A model generated the notes under the pieces. It had not been told where the DNA came from. It worked only from the letters and a program-made list of their open reading frames with translations, and made no database searches. A stretch of DNA of 64,000 nucleotides from Heterobilharzia americana. Its lineage: Eukaryota > Platyhelminthes > Trematoda > Strigeidida > Schistosomatidae. A program made the position numbers and the translations under genes. Positions 25,683 through 38,621 of the stretch are shown piece after piece. The stretch spans positions 44,505,934 through 44,569,933 of the forward strand of contig OX104127.1 in the NCBI GenBank assembly GCA_944470555.2, written 5' to 3'. The stretch's first letter is position 1; each line of letters opens with the position of its first letter.

Positions 25683-27375
25683 CTATTTACACATATGATT
25701 CCACTTGATGTGAAGAGATTCTGCTATGAGACGTTCGCTATAATTTGTAAGGCTTTTCTGCATAACTTCGATGCTGTCAAAATCGAACTTGTGACTTAAA
25801 ATTATAGCATGTAGAACTATGACTGGTGTATTTTCAAGTTTTTTCAGTCCCACTGGATTTCTGGAGGGTCGTGTGGAAGCTCTTCGGTGTTCGTCTTTCA
25901 TCATTTTCATTTAACAGCAAGTCTCCCCTATGTATACTGCATCGCAGTCTGAGCGTTTTAATTTATAAACACAATTAAATTGTGAATCAAGAGGGATCTT
26001 GTCTTTCAAATGAACTAAGGTTCTTTGTAATGTGTTTGATGTTCTGCAGAACACTATAATACTGAAATAATGGGGAATATTTGTAACTGAAGTGGGTGGT
26101 CTCGGTTGCATTGTGTTTTCTGAGCTGGGTTTTTTAATCGTGAAAAAATATGTAACACTTCACGATTTTGCTTGTCATCCGACTAAACAATCCGGCTCAG
26201 AGAACAAAATACAACCAAGACACTATAATATTGCATTTGTTGAGCACTCTCCTAACTTCACCGATGTGTGTAATCTGTAAAGGACAGCTGTTATTGAGGC
26301 CCATGATTTGCGAGTAGTTTTACGATCTAATTTAATGTTAAGTTCTATTTTGTGAATTAGTTTGACCGGATAGTTATTCATTTTAAGTACCTTGTTCACA
26401 TGTTTTAATTCCTTAACTCTTTCATTTTCATCCTTTACTAGACTGGAGTCAACAGAAACTTACGCACTAATTGAATATGATGAACTGAAATCTAAATATT
26501 TGTTCAAATGCGTTGCTTTCCTAAAACGTGTCATACTTAAATGTCTATTTTCTTTTCGCTTAACATGATGATCAACGAAAGGCAGGTCCTCTTTATGCGT
26601 TTTCGTTTTCTGAGCTGAACTTCATACTGGGAGATCTAGAAATCAGATGACCTAGGAATGCCTGGTGTAAGTCACATTTTAAAATAACGAATATGTCATG
26701 AACATATCTCAGCAAAATTTTTAGCTTTGGTTAGGGAGTGAAGACACTTTCTTCAAATTTATTCATAAATAGGTTAGCTACTATGGGTGAGACAGGTGAG
26801 TCCATAGCAGCACTGTTATTTTGCCTGAATATTTTTTCCTTTATGTGTGAAGTAAGTAGTCTGTAAGCAGAATTTTAGGGGCTTGATGATGTCACTGGTA
26901 TTAGATGGACACCTTTCTGTCAGTGACATGTGTGAGTCTAATAAATTGTCAATAATATCTAAGGTTATCATTAGTTGGAATATTATTATATAAAAAATTG
27001 GTGTCATAGCTAACCTGCATTTCATCTTCCTTAGTTTCAAGTGAAGAAATTTTGGATTTAAAGTCAATTAAGTCTTTTATTGTGTATTTCGATTGCTTTT
27101 GTAGGGGTTTAAGTATTGAAGCCAGATATTTAGAGAGGTTATTTGTTGGTGTGTTAGTGAAATCCCTAATTGGTCTCAGTGAGATAGAAGGTTTGGGAAT
27201 CTTGAGTAGACTGTAGAATCTTGAAGGTATGTATGACTTAGGTTTGAGCTTGAACCGAACTGAGCTCCTTATTTTCGGTTTTCATTCTTGAGGTAGTCTA
27301 TTAGTGTTGAGTTTCATTTTGTTCAGTTCAGCGAACCTTTTCTTTTCATCAATTTCCATCGAAAGTTGTTTAAAT
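25683..27375 (-). pseudogene. Penelope-like element, RT plus GIY-YIG endonuclease
   Basis: This is the longest PLE copy here. Minus-strand order: PKSYIPSRFYSLLKIPKP, ISLRPIRDFTNTPTNNLSKY, the motif-A region VSYDTNFLYNNIPT, NSAAMDSPVSPIVANLFM (the GxAMGSPxSPxxA motif), RYVHDIFVIL where YVDD carries the catalytic aspartates (first Asp changed to His), the linker TLQRTLVHLKDKIP, CDAVYIGETC (GIY-YIG) and DFDSIEVMQKSLTNYSERLI to the end. Several stops and frameshifts lie between islands, including one TAA directly after GETCC with the frame open again behind it. An RT N-terminal region is missing. Confidence 0.85.
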
Positions 27376-29799
27376 TAGAATGTTCTCGACCACACCACCC
27401 TAATGAAACTGTTGAATTAGTTATCCCTATTATAAAATACGTAGTGATAGTCAATCTCTCAGAGTGCAGTTTCGTAACTGCCAGTGTGGAGTAGTCATTT
27501 ACGATTCCTTATATGAGCATTACTGTATAAAGAGCCTAAAATTCAATGAGAAGCCTTGCTCACCTAAGCTGAAAATAATTATCGTCAAATACACATTCAG
27601 TTCGATTAAGACGAATGGACAATTGCATACCACGTAATTACAAGACAATTAGGCAAAACTGTCGATAAGTGAATTCAAACCAAGACCTAGTCAGCAGTTG
27701 GGTTGCATAGCTCAGCTAATAGAATGTCCCATTTTAATTTTATACGATTCATCTCAGTAACTTGGCAATGAAAAGGACCTCAAAGCTGGTGTTTGTAGAC
27801 CTCAAGGACACCTCTTTTAAAATCATACAGATTGTCTTTTCTGTGTAAAATGCTTCACTTTTTGATAACTAAAAGACTATGACTGTGATGACTGACTATA
27901 ATGCTTAAATGCCTTCTCCACAGATAATTAGTTATTCTATCCAGTAACCAGTGTAAGAGGATGAAACTAGCCTTAAGCTAAAAATACCAGCGGTTGTGTC
28001 TTCAAAATTACAAAACAACGATACTGAGGCAGTGTGCCTTTCTGACATCAAAATTCAAGGAAAGGTGTTACGTGTCCTCCTCGCAGTTGCATCCTACGGT
28101 CGAAGGTTGCAGGTATCTCAACAACCTTTCAGGAGTGAGATAACTTTTAGTCCACCTTCCGGGCATCAAAATTCAACTAGGGCTAAAATAAATAGATCAA
28201 GCTGAACTACCTAAATACTGACTAAATAAACGTCTAGCTTGCCTCTGGATGCTCAAAATGTTTTAAGTTTTGTTTTAACGAGTATGCATCCGAGCAAGCT
28301 TTGATGTCATTTTGCACTCCCCTTGTGCTGGTTATCAAGCACATCCTCAGAGTTCCTAGCTGAGCCATATTATCCCGATAAGTTGGATAAACTTTACCCA
28401 TAATAATCACTATCATACTTATTCAATTTAAATATATTCCTCCTTTGATTCTATTTTTGAATAGCACTCATTTTGATTTGTGTTTCGTTATCAGTACTTA
28501 CACTTTAGGTACTGATTAGGCAGGCACTAGAGTACATCGTGTTAAGTAGGGTTATGTAATAGTAACACATCCAGTACACCTAAACTGATAACAACTTAAT
28601 TCATTCTTGAATCTTTTTTCCTCTTTTTTTCAAATACATTCAACATTTACTGTTTGAAATAAAAGCGAATTTGATATTGGTTTTCACCATTACTAGTAAG
28701 AAATCAACAGGGTGACTGACTGAACTGATGATGAATGCTAGATGCTAAAGCCGTTTGATATGTCATATTTTAGAAGATACATTATTTCTAGTAAGAAACC
28801 TTCAATAGATTCAATACTAATGGTCACATGTGAAATCAGAGTACTTTTGTATGAATGAAGATAAACTGAAGCAAAAATGCCTAGAAAACCTCTGAATAGG
28901 TTGCGTATACCGAACTAAACATAGCTGGTTTCTTCAGTGTTCATAGAAATAAAATTACCTTTAGTGTATATGTGTATTTATTAAAGGAAACAGAATGAAT
29001 TCTCTTATGGAGTACTACTACTCCATTTTGAAAGATGTTGTCTCTTTCATAACATCAGACACAATACACTTCAATTCATTCTACTCGTTTCTATGGTTAT
29101 GAGGTAAGTAATAAGTTGCTTGCTTGCGAAAAGAACAACAATATTCACCACATACTACATTATTGTTGCGAACCGTAATCCAAAGCGTTGTTGATGCTCA
29201 AAAACGGCAAAAATCATGAAAAACGGATCCTAGGCACAAATAACTGTGAAGAATAAATCAAGAGTTTAAGCAGCTTTGGAAATGCTTTTCAGCAAGCTCT
29301 TACCCACTTTTTCGTGGACAAATGTACTCACAAAGCAAACATGATTCTTCTGAGGCCAACTGCCTGAGAAATGAATTTACGTACGGAAACCTAGAATAGT
29401 TGTTCGACTCCTATTAAAATCTTTTTTAAAAACTATGTATTGACCTGAATTTTCTTGAGAAACTTTGGAGAGAATGATAAGGTTTGATCCTTCATGACCT
29501 GAAAAGGTCTTAGCTTTGTAAGTGTTCAGGACATTTGCGATTGCAGTTTACTTAATATGGGTTGCCCTCTTGCTTGGTAAGGGACAGAAATTAAATCTGG
29601 ACCAGGTAAAATGAAAATAGCACTGTTCATCTGTATATTATGCCATTTAATGACGGAGGTCAATTTACAGGAGGTCCTTGATCATGTTTGTTAACATTCA
29701 TTGGGGTTTCTACAGCCCATTTTACTGATGGTCGCCTGTGGTCTGGTTAGCTGACTTCAACACTGGGCGACTGAGGTTAGAATGACTGGAGAAAAACTA
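27376..29799. other. No clear gene; one possible SINE relic
   Basis: A tRNA-like stretch around 27,660-27,730 (TAGCTCAGCTAATAGAATG) may be a decayed SINE. The rest holds nothing I recognise. Confidence 0.4.
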
Positions 29800-30120
29800 G
29801 TTTCAGGTTGGTATTCATCATGGACTGACATCATTCTTAGGGACATTGGAAACCTAGGGACACTGGACAGCTGATCCCTTCTAGTATGGGACTCCTCAAC
29901 AGTGCGCATCTATGACGCCGCCCTCCGGAGACCTAACCCAAGACCCTCAGGTTCCGCTGCTAGCACGTTACCAATGAGTCACTGGATCACAATTCATTGG
30001 TCCATATTTTCTACTTCTGTTAGTTCACGATATAGCGCGACCTTCAGCCAATGCCTCTGTTGGGTAACTGTCCTCATTTTCCACTTGGTTGGTCCCACTA
30101 GTCATGGATACACATTGCTG
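29800..30120 (-). mobile_element. SINE with CAGCTG-type hammerhead relic
   Basis: Minus strand: conserved 5' body, tRNA-like GTGACTCATTGGTAACGTGC at about 29,960-29,980, then a hammerhead block at 29,870-29,905 with TTGAGGA for CTGAGGA and GGGATC for GAAAC. The segment 29,950-30,115 is a reverse complement of 30,318-30,475, showing a head-to-head pair. Confidence 0.7.
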
Positions 30121-30240
30121 AGGAGTCCCGCACTAGGACAAAACAGCTGTCCATTGCTCCCAGGTTTCCAATGTTTCTACAACCGATGTCAGTCCATGAT
30201 GAACACCAACCTGAAACTAATAAATCCTCGCCAACCTCAA
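30110..30240 (+). mobile_element. 3' half of CAGCTG-hammerhead SINE
   Basis: Plus strand: CATTG stem-I arm, core CTGAGGA (30,118-30,124), GTCC/GGAC stem II, then AAAAC in place of GAAAC, CAGCTG stem III and GTC. The G12-to-A change probably abolishes cleavage. The 3' body continues to CTAATAAATCC. Confidence 0.7.
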
Positions 30241-30317
30241 AATGAATTAATCTAGTGCTCATCAATGATTAGCTTTGGGAAGTGATTCCCAAAGTTTCAA
30301 TGAGAAGTCATGATCAG

Positions 30318-30640
30318 TGGGGCCAACCAAGTCGAAAATGAGGACAGTTACTCAACAAAGGCATTGGGTAGAGGTCGCGCTATATCGTGAACTGAAGTAG
30401 GAAATATGGACCAATGAATTGTGACCCAGTGGCTCAATGGTAACGTGCTAGCAGCGGAACCTGAGGGTCTTGGGTTTGACTCCTGAGGGGAATGGTCATG
30501 AGTACGCGTTGCTGAGATGTCCCATACTAGGACGGAACAGCTGTTCAGTGTTCTCAGTTTTCCAGAGTCTCTCAAAATGGTCTCAGTTCGTGATAAATAC
30601 CAATCTGAAATCAATGAATACCCACAAACATAAAAATGGA
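30318..30640 (+). mobile_element. SINE with CAGCTG-type hammerhead relic
   Basis: The body begins about 30,318. The tRNA-like head GTGACCCAGTGGCTCAATGG follows at 30,421 with B-box GGGTTTGACTCC. The hammerhead block at 30,505-30,552 has CTGAGAT for CTGAGGA and GGAAC for GAAAC, so it is decayed. The 3' end is near CAATGAATACC. Confidence 0.7.
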
Positions 30641-30649
30641 AAACCAATT

Positions 30650-32090
30650 TCTTCATGGTTACAGTAACACTTTTATGATGAGTCTCAGTAACCTTGAGAT
30701 AGAGACAGAGAACATCATACCGACTAACTCCCACTATCTAGTATCAAAATATAAAAGTGCACTGCAATATCGCATCTCTACTCCTGGTGGCCACATTACA
30801 AAACATGATTCATGAACTTCGGTCAGTGCTTAGCAATTAGGCACAGACAGGTACATCAGTTACCCACTGACGATCAGTTTGTGTATAAGGGTAACAATTG
30901 TTGTTCACTATATTCCAAGTACAGGTAAATAATTATGCTGTTTGTAATGGGACAGAAAACACACTGAGATATGAGTCTATCTGATGTCATCGCTTAGCAT
31001 AATAGTTATGGAGGTCACCAGAAGATTATTTCATCGTTTATAAGATACTTCTCAGGATGTTTTTAAGTGTGTATACAAAATGAACTGTGCAGGAATCTGG
31101 GATAGAGTTTTCTGTCTATACTAACTACCAGTTAAAAAAATGTGTCACCATAAAGCCAGGTTAACAAACTTCAAAGCACCAAATGCTGATAAATCATTCG
31201 ATAAAGTAGAAAAGTAGGCCATGGTTTCCAATCTTTCCAGATTTATATTATTCATACTGCAGTTTTATGATTCGTGTAAGTAAAAATTATGGAAAATTAT
31301 GTACATAGTAAAATGCTAATTGCCTGATGTATGAATTATTCACTTTTTTTATCATTATGTTACAATGTACAAACTATATTTCAATTTACAGGTGAAATGA
31401 ACTGTAGGGTTTGCAACATTATTCTGGGCTGTTAATGATTGCTAAATTTGGAACAATGTAGCCAAGTTACTGACTATAGTTTTACTAATTATCGGAATGC
31501 CAAAGGTAAAACATTCTCATTTCTTAATCCTGTAAAAACTGAGATATGTGAAGACAATGATACTTTCTTTGTATGCAACGTGCTGTGGACAGTAAACGAT
31601 TTAGCATAGCTTGTCCTCAAACTGGATTTCTGTAATTATGTTTATTATGTCGGTTTGGAATCATCACTACTAAAGTTGTGACATCAAATTTCTACTGTTT
31701 CTGTGAAAAGAGTTGTTAATTTTTTAATTACCCTTGTGTACCGCTTTCTCGAGCACTGTGCCTTCAAAGAGAGAAATGTCACAGGCAAACATCGAATGAT
31801 CTTGAACTAAATGTTAGTGACTCAACAACAACAACAACAACAACAACCATATTTGTTGAATTCTGCTGTAATTCATTCCAAATCTATAGTTTTTCTCAGA
31901 AATGCTAAAATGTTGATAATTTGTGAACTATCTGCAAATTGTGCAAATTAATAGTCATCACAATTGAGTAGCTTTTCAACTGTGGTGTCAATAGGGGTTT
32001 TGTTAGGAGACATTCACCCAAAAGTGTCATGGACTGACAACATATTCATCTTGGCTAGGTTGTTTCAACAGAAGCCATGTTAACACTACA
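30650..32090. other. No gene; short (CAA)n
   Basis: A (CAA)n run of about 24 bases lies at 31,822-31,846; nothing else is supported. Confidence 0.5.
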
Positions 32091-32094
32091 GCTG

Positions 32095-32405
32095 GGCAGT
32101 TGGGCTTTGGCTGTGGAACAGAGGCGAAATCGTGCACCTTTAGGGAGATTGCAGAAGACATGGTATATCACAGAAAAGGAGTGATCTACTTTAACCTAAT
32201 GTCCGGTGTCTACTAGATGTGACAGGATTGTACTGTTGATGCCCTTTGTCATTCCTTTTCCTAACCAAGATGGTACATGTTCACGAGCGCACATGGATAG
32301 AGCCCTTTGAGTACGGCCTATGTAACTAACTCCGCAGGAGTAGTTGAACTCATAAATGTACATTGAAGTGACCATCCTAGGTAACTTGTACTTGGTTCAT
32401 TGTGT
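32095..32405 (-). pseudogene. Penelope-like element, GIY-YIG endonuclease remnant (YIGRT type)
   Basis: The minus strand reads YIYEFNYSCGVSYIGRTQRA, then AREHVPSWLGKGMTKG and STILSHLVDTGH in one nearly open frame. This is a well preserved GIY-YIG N-half with the conserved Arg of YIGRTQR and the His of the AREH motif. It continues with VDHSFSVIYHV and a frameshifted end. It is the best preserved endonuclease of the YIGRT type in the window. Confidence 0.8.
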
Positions 32406-33129
32406 CAGTAATGGTTTGGTTGAGAGACTGACAAAAAGACTTGCTGTGTTAAATGTCTTTTTGACTGATCAACTTAATCGATGTGTTGAGATATCCCAGG
32501 CTAGCGAAATCAGCTGATTAATATGAGTGGTTCTCGACTACTCCTCTTCTTACGTTGTTGTCGTACGCTGATTGCAGCGTACGATTTTAGGGGCTGTATG
32601 ATGTTAGCTATACAGTCATGTCATGAAGATGCAATGTTATTGATTTGGAATTCACTTATAAACCTAAGACTGATAATAATAATAATTATTCCTGAATTCA
32701 CAGGTGTATATAATTTCTAAAATTACGGCTATTATATTTAGTGATGAAAAGTCTTTGGTAGTGTTGTTTACCATCTCTTTTTCATCCCAGGTAGTGGAAA
32801 TCTCTAGGCTGAAAGAAAGAAGATTTTACATCACAAAATAATGCACTTAAAGTTACATGTTGAAGTTTTGTGATGCTTTTATGATGTTTTCTCGTAGAGA
32901 TGAAAATCGTGCCTAATGAATGTGTTAAAGGATCATGCAGAAAAGAAGGGGAAGCAATTCGACAAGTTCATTCTCAAAGAAGTAATACTGGCAGAATTCG
33001 TCAAGGGTTTTCATTAAAAAGATCATGAATATAGAGGGAAGTACCATGGAAGATTCTATGCATTATTAAAAAGATTTGCATCTCCAGGTTCATTGAAAAG
33101 TCAAGATAGACTGTAAAGCCAATAACAAA

Positions 33130-33133
33130 CAAT

Positions 33134-33197
<64 letters not shown>
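33130..33197 (-). repeat. (AAT)n tail of RTE copy C
   Basis: About 22 ATA/TAA units directly at the 3' end of copy C. The 3' ends of copies A and B carry a shorter version of the same tail, so the run likely grew from the element's own tail. Confidence 0.85.
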
Positions 33198-33405
33198 GTG
33201 AAACATAGGGCTTCAGTAGCGCGAAGTCATTGCATTCTCTTCTGTACAGTCTTTTCAACCTGGCTCCACCACTGCCCACAACTTTTCATTTCGTGATCAC
33301 ACCATCTCCTCCATGTCACCCTCACCTCGGAAGCCCGACTCGTCGTTTCCCATTTAGGTCATCTGTGCCTATGTCGTCTGTAGTTGAAACGACGCTGCCC
33401 TGTAT

Positions 33406-34249
33406 AGGTAGGTAGGTAGGTAGGTAGGTAGGTAGGTAGGTAGGTAGGTAGGTAGGTAGGTAGGTAGGTGGGTAGGTAGGTAGGTAGGTAGGTAGGTAGG
33501 TAGGTAGGTAGGTAGGTAGGTAGGTAGGTAGGTAGGTAGGTAGGTAGGTAGGTAGGTAGGTAGGTAGGTAGGTAGGTAGGTAGGTAGGTAGGTAGGTAGG
33601 TAGGTAGGTAGGTAGGTAGGTAGGTAGGTAGGTAGGTAGGTAGGTAGGTAGGTAGGTAGGTAGGTAGGTAGGTAGGTAGGTAGGTAGGTAGGTAGGTAGG
33701 TAGGTAGGTAGGTAGGTAGGTAGGTAGGTAGGTAGGTAGGTAGGTAGGTAGGTAGGTAGGTAGGTAGGTAGGTAGGTAGGTAGGTAGGTAGGTAGGTAGG
33801 TAGGTAGGTAGGTAGGTAGGTAGGTAGGTAGGTAGGTAGGTAGGTAGGTAGGTAGGTAGGTAGGTAGGTAGGTAGGTAGGTAGGTAGGTAGGTAGGTAGG
33901 TAGGTAGGTAGGTAGGTAGGTAGGTAGGTAGGTAGGTAGGTAGGTAGGTAGGTAGGTAGGTAGGTAGGTAGGTAGGTAGGTAGGTAGGTAGGTAGGTAGG
34001 TAGGTAGGTAGGTAGGTAGGTAGGTAGGTAGGTAGGTAGGTAGGTAGGTAGGTAGGTAGGTAGGTAGGTAGGTAGGTAGGTAGGTAGGTAGGTAGGTAGG
34101 TAGGTAGGTAGGTAGGTAGGTAGGTAGGTAGGTAGGTAGGTAGGTAGGTAGGTAGGTAGGTAGGTAGGTAGGTAGGTAGGTAGGTAGGTAGGTAGGTAGG
34201 TAGGTAGGTAGGTAGGTAGGTAGGTAGGTAGGTAGGTAGGTAGGTAGGT
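33406..34249 (-). repeat. (ACCT)n array in RTE copy C, 844 bp
   Basis: About 211 AGGT units on the plus strand with only one interruption (G at about 33,470). This is the longest and purest array in the window. Confidence 0.98.
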
Positions 34250-34533
34250 GAAAGAGCCTACTTCCTTTAGATTTCTCCCGTTAATGGTGATTGATGCTTG
34301 TTGTTGATGCTGTTGTTGGTTGGGTATCTTCATCACCTGTGTCTTCTCTACGCCCACCTGAAGTCCCGATTTCGCTGCCCTGCCTTGCCTCGCCTCGCCT
34401 CACCTCGTCTCTTCTGTCAACTTGTTAGTTTTCGCCTGTACATCTTCGAATTTGTACCACAAGACATTAGACATAAATCATCATCGTTGGCGAAATCCAA
34501 ATACTCTTCTGGGGTCTTTTCATCGGTCCAGAT

Positions 34534-34785
<252 letters not shown>

Positions 34786-35120
34786 TATGCCCATCTTCTC
34801 ACAGCTACTCACACTTTGCTGCATGATCCACTCCACTCCAGTCTACCACAATCAGGAAGATTATCGGTGATAGTAGGTGGCAGCCTTGTCTCACTCCTTC
34901 CTGTCTTCACTTCAATGTCACCACTGAGCTCAGCTTTCCATTGTCAATCGCTCAGCTGCCATGTAGCCTCATCATATGGCATATAGCTGCTGTTGAATGA
35001 GATTGATAAAGGTTTGTTGCACTAAAACCGTAGTGTTGAAGCAGCAGCTGTCAAATCACTTCTCGATCGACACCTTGATCGAAGGCCTTTTGAAATTCGA
35101 TGAAATACAAGAAATTGCAT

Positions 35121-36519
35121 ACAATTCAACTTTGACGCAGTACGCTTTCATCATAAAATATTCTGTCCTATGAGTGGATGGATGAATATTTCGTTTAAAT
35201 CCTGAGTCGGACGGAAACACAAAAATGCTTAGATTTGAAATGTAGTTCAGTTGCAAAGTCCATGCTTAACATCAATTTGACAAATACTGGATACAGTCAG
35301 TTAGTGGATTATGGAGAGAAATGCAAAGTAGATTTCAAGAAGTCTCAGATTTTCAGTGATTCTCCCATTATTGAGGAATGATGCTAAACCCTTTGTTTAG
35401 GTTTGTCATGTTCTTCAAACGGTAGGCATAAATACGAAATATTTGGCCAGGGCGTATTGCAAAAGCTTTCTTCCCCTCCTCAGAGTATGATCTGAGACAT
35501 GTTTTATGATGAACAAACAGTTCATGGATAATAAAACGAATAAATTGAATTGACTAGTTAAATGAACTTTCAACTAGAGCAGGAATAAACATCAATCCTT
35601 AGCTGAACAGCTTCAGACCATTCTGTAAAACAGCATACCTATTTTTTCTGTACTCAGTCACAACTCCGTACTAAACACTCTTTCACTTGACTCTGGTACT
35701 TAGTACTGCCACCAAAAAGTTTATATCTGTCAGTTATTGTAACTCTTATTAAGGAAAGATCTTTATTTGTTTATTTGTATGTATTAGATTGACCGACAAA
35801 AAATAATACAAAAACTAGCAACCAGTCAATCGTTATGAGTGTTGTGAATTCCACGTTAAGTGTTGTGTTATTATCAGTTAGTAAGTGGTTATAATAAAAC
35901 AGCCTAATGTTACTGTCTCACTTCCACATACTTCATCCTACTTCTTTTATCACACCATCTGACTGATAGACTATGTGCTTAAACGATTACTGTACATCAT
36001 CTTATGCCTACCTACCTGTAGAATTTCGATAAACAATCCATTTGGAGAATGCTTACTGTTTTTTACTTTAATTACATACAATGATAAATTGATTTCTACT
36101 TCATAATGAAGTAGATTTATTATACTTAAAACTCTTGTGTAATTAGTGATATTAGGAATGTAGTTAGCACATGTGTCTAAGAAAACTACTGACGACAAAA
36201 TCCTTAGGAGACTGAATACATAACAATGTGAGCTTTATCCTGCTTGAGATTCTGTAGACAAGGTCAATGTGGATTTCGAATCCGAAGAAATTAAGCCGTC
36301 ACTAAGGCTAGTACAATACGATAATCACCAGCAGTTGCCAGTAAGTACCTCATAAGCTGTAATTTCAATATCGGTGTGAATATATTTTTTTCTTCAGGAA
36401 GGTAATTTCAGTCAGCGTACAATCCACTGAACATCTTACTAATCAGCAATATTAGATCTTATTCAAAGTCAAAATTTTAAATTACAGTTAAAGTCTTGGT
36501 GTTATGTTGGTCCTGCAGA
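35121..36519. other. No recognisable feature
   Basis: AT-rich DNA without supported genes or repeats. Confidence 0.45.
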
Positions 36520-36860
36520 CTAGCAGAGGAATCCAGGATGTGTGTTTCGTCTTATTTGGGACTAACTCGTTAGCTGTATATACCGATGTTGTTCCCACTG
36601 CGGCTCGAACCCAGTAACCTTCACTTCAAGCCACAGAGCGTTGTCCAATAGGCCACCGGGCACGGTAGCCACCTCTTGTGCAACAGGTATCAGTTTTTCT
36701 CTTGATACTTGTAATTTCCCGTTGCTAAGCAAGCCCGAACTGCTCGACCTCTTTAGGCAGATCGGCCCCTATGCAGATACCTCGACACTGTCAGATACTC
36801 ATTATATTGATCTTTCTGAACAGCAGAGGAATCTAGGATGCGCGTTCCATCAATGAAAGC
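36520..36860 (-). mobile_element. Smα-like hammerhead SINE, partial tandem dimer
   Basis: The motif GCAGAGGAATCYAGGATG occurs at 36,523 and 36,823, exactly 300 bp apart. On the minus strand the element starts within a hammerhead a few bases before its cleavage site (GAACGCGCATC, about 36,839-36,850). It then runs through the tRNA-like head (GGCCTATTGGACAACG, B-box GGGTTCGAGCCGC) to a second hammerhead (36,529-36,584). That hammerhead has CTAACGA for CTGANGA plus a 4-base insertion before stem II, but keeps GACGAAAC. Confidence 0.75.
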
Positions 36861-37059
36861 CATATAAAACCAATCACACGTTTACAAAAGAAAATATCAG
36901 TTTAGTTTTTATCAGTTAAACAGATTCAGTGTCTATAAATTGATCACTAGATATGTAATGCAGCTACCAAGTGTCAGAAGTCAGTTGGCTTAATCTACAA
37001 GTTGGTTACTGTGCGCTGACCAATCAATGAATAAAGAGCCTACAAACAATACGGTACAC

Positions 37060-37210
37060 TTTCATCTGTTGGCACTCGTCAGCAAGGTGTGCTTGCAACC
37101 GGAACTGATATCACACCTGAAATTCGAACCAAAGTCACCCAGCTCTGAAGTCAGCGCCGTTAACACTGAGATATTCAGACCATGATTGACGACCAATGGA
37201 CTGTGACGTA
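37060..37210 (-). mobile_element. tRNA-like SINE, third family
   Basis: Minus strand: tRNA-like head with ATATCTCAGTGTTAACGGCG, B-box TGGTTCGAATTTC, then TTGCTGACGAGTGCC at about 37,069-37,083. The core string CTGACGA and a following GAAA are present, but stem II cannot be closed, so this is at most a hammerhead relic. Confidence 0.55.
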
Positions 37211-37950
37211 GCAACAGATTGATCAACAAAAGCATTATTATTCGGCTGGCCAAAGACGCTGAATACCAGCACCAGTAGGAGCTTTAAATGCTGGTACAAA
37301 ATAGAACTATATTCCTAACCATTTTACTGCAGTGATAAAAAACACCTCTTTCATCTTCAACTAATTTGTGTACAGTTAAATTTGGAAACAGTAATTGTTA
37401 TATACATTTTAAAATGCTGAGCTAAATAAACGCTTTCCCACCTTCATGTAGTTAACAAAATAAGTATTAATTAACATACGATTAATTGAGTTAGGCCTAA
37501 TATGAAAGTGAAGATTTCTGTGATGGCTAAGACTACACTACAGAGGAATGAACAGAGTAAGTGCTTCCGAATGCTATGTATTCATCTGTCTGTAGAAAGT
37601 TCAGTCAAATAGTCACTAGACTTTTGTTTAATTGAAAGTATCTCCCAAAGCTTCGAATTAATAAAAGAAATGAAGCTTTATATGCTTTCTTTTGTTTAAC
37701 TTCAAATATTTGGATTTAGTAATGCAAACTAAAGACATACAAATTAAAATCAGAGGTCTCAGTGTTCATAACCGATCATTACTCAGATTCTCCTTTCAAC
37801 TTCAGGTATCTACAAACATCAGTCTGTCAAACCACGTCATTTCATGCATATAAACTGTACTAGTAGGCTGAACTCCGTCTGTTGTATTATGACAACCAAC
37901 TGAGTCCTGTTTGACCTTAAAACTCTGTGACTGGAAACTGAACACAGTCT

Positions 37951-38621
37951 CCATTGTGTTACCGTATAAGGAAGGCAATCAGAAACAAAGCTGGAACCAT
38001 GGTGACATTTAAACCTACAAACTCACTCACAGATAAGATTTATCGGCTGGCTTAAACATCCCATAGAACCAATTCAGCAAAATAATCTTTTCTATCAAAT
38101 TCCATGTAATGACTGCAAGGTCAAATACATTGGTCAAACTAGCCGGTCGGGATCAGCTAGAATATCGGAACATAGGAATTCAGCTAAATGAGGAATGACT
38201 GACGCCAACAAAATCAGTAATCTAGAGAAACACTTCGCTACTACAATGCATGCATTAACACACAACCACACAATAGGTTGGGTGAGATAAAACCACTGTC
38301 CAATATAATTAGGTGGAGAAAGAGATTTGATTACTGTATCTTTATTCATCGAATCAACACCCAATACATGTAATAGAAATGATGCAACACCTATACCACA
38401 GATATGAAAAATTTTACTACCAATAAAGGCAAAGAATATGAGGTGACAGAACTATGAAAATCAGATATTGAAAGTGGTGTGGTTACATTGATATGATTAT
38501 GAGGAATAAGTGATGCTGGAAACGTCAGGAAGTAAATGATACTGTAACACTGTGCGCTATGTACCAAATGAATTAATCTAATATGGAACTACATTCTACC
38601 ACACTAACCAAGTTTTACACT
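37951..38621 (+). pseudogene. Penelope-like element 3' part (left arm of 671-bp inverted repeat)
   Basis: Plus-strand islands: IVLPYKEGN (RT end), FKPTNSLTDKI, CNDCKVKYIGQTSRSGSARI (GIY-YIG with the conserved Arg), SEHRNSAK, LEKHFATTMHALTHNH and FIESTPNTCNR, followed by a non-coding tail through GGAAACGTCAGG, CACTGTGCGC and CCAAGTTTTACACTT. The whole 671 bp reappears inverted at 49,863-50,533. Frames are broken by stops. Confidence 0.8.

Noticed and set aside
33001..33279. Frame with a poly-leucine stretch resembling a membrane segment
   Set aside because: It is the (AAT)n tail of RTE copy C read in frame.
38134..38364. A 76-codon frame present at both 38,134-38,364 (minus) and 50,120-50,350 (plus)
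   Set aside because: It is antisense to the GIY-YIG domain of the PLE pair; its duplication simply follows the 671-bp inverted repeat.
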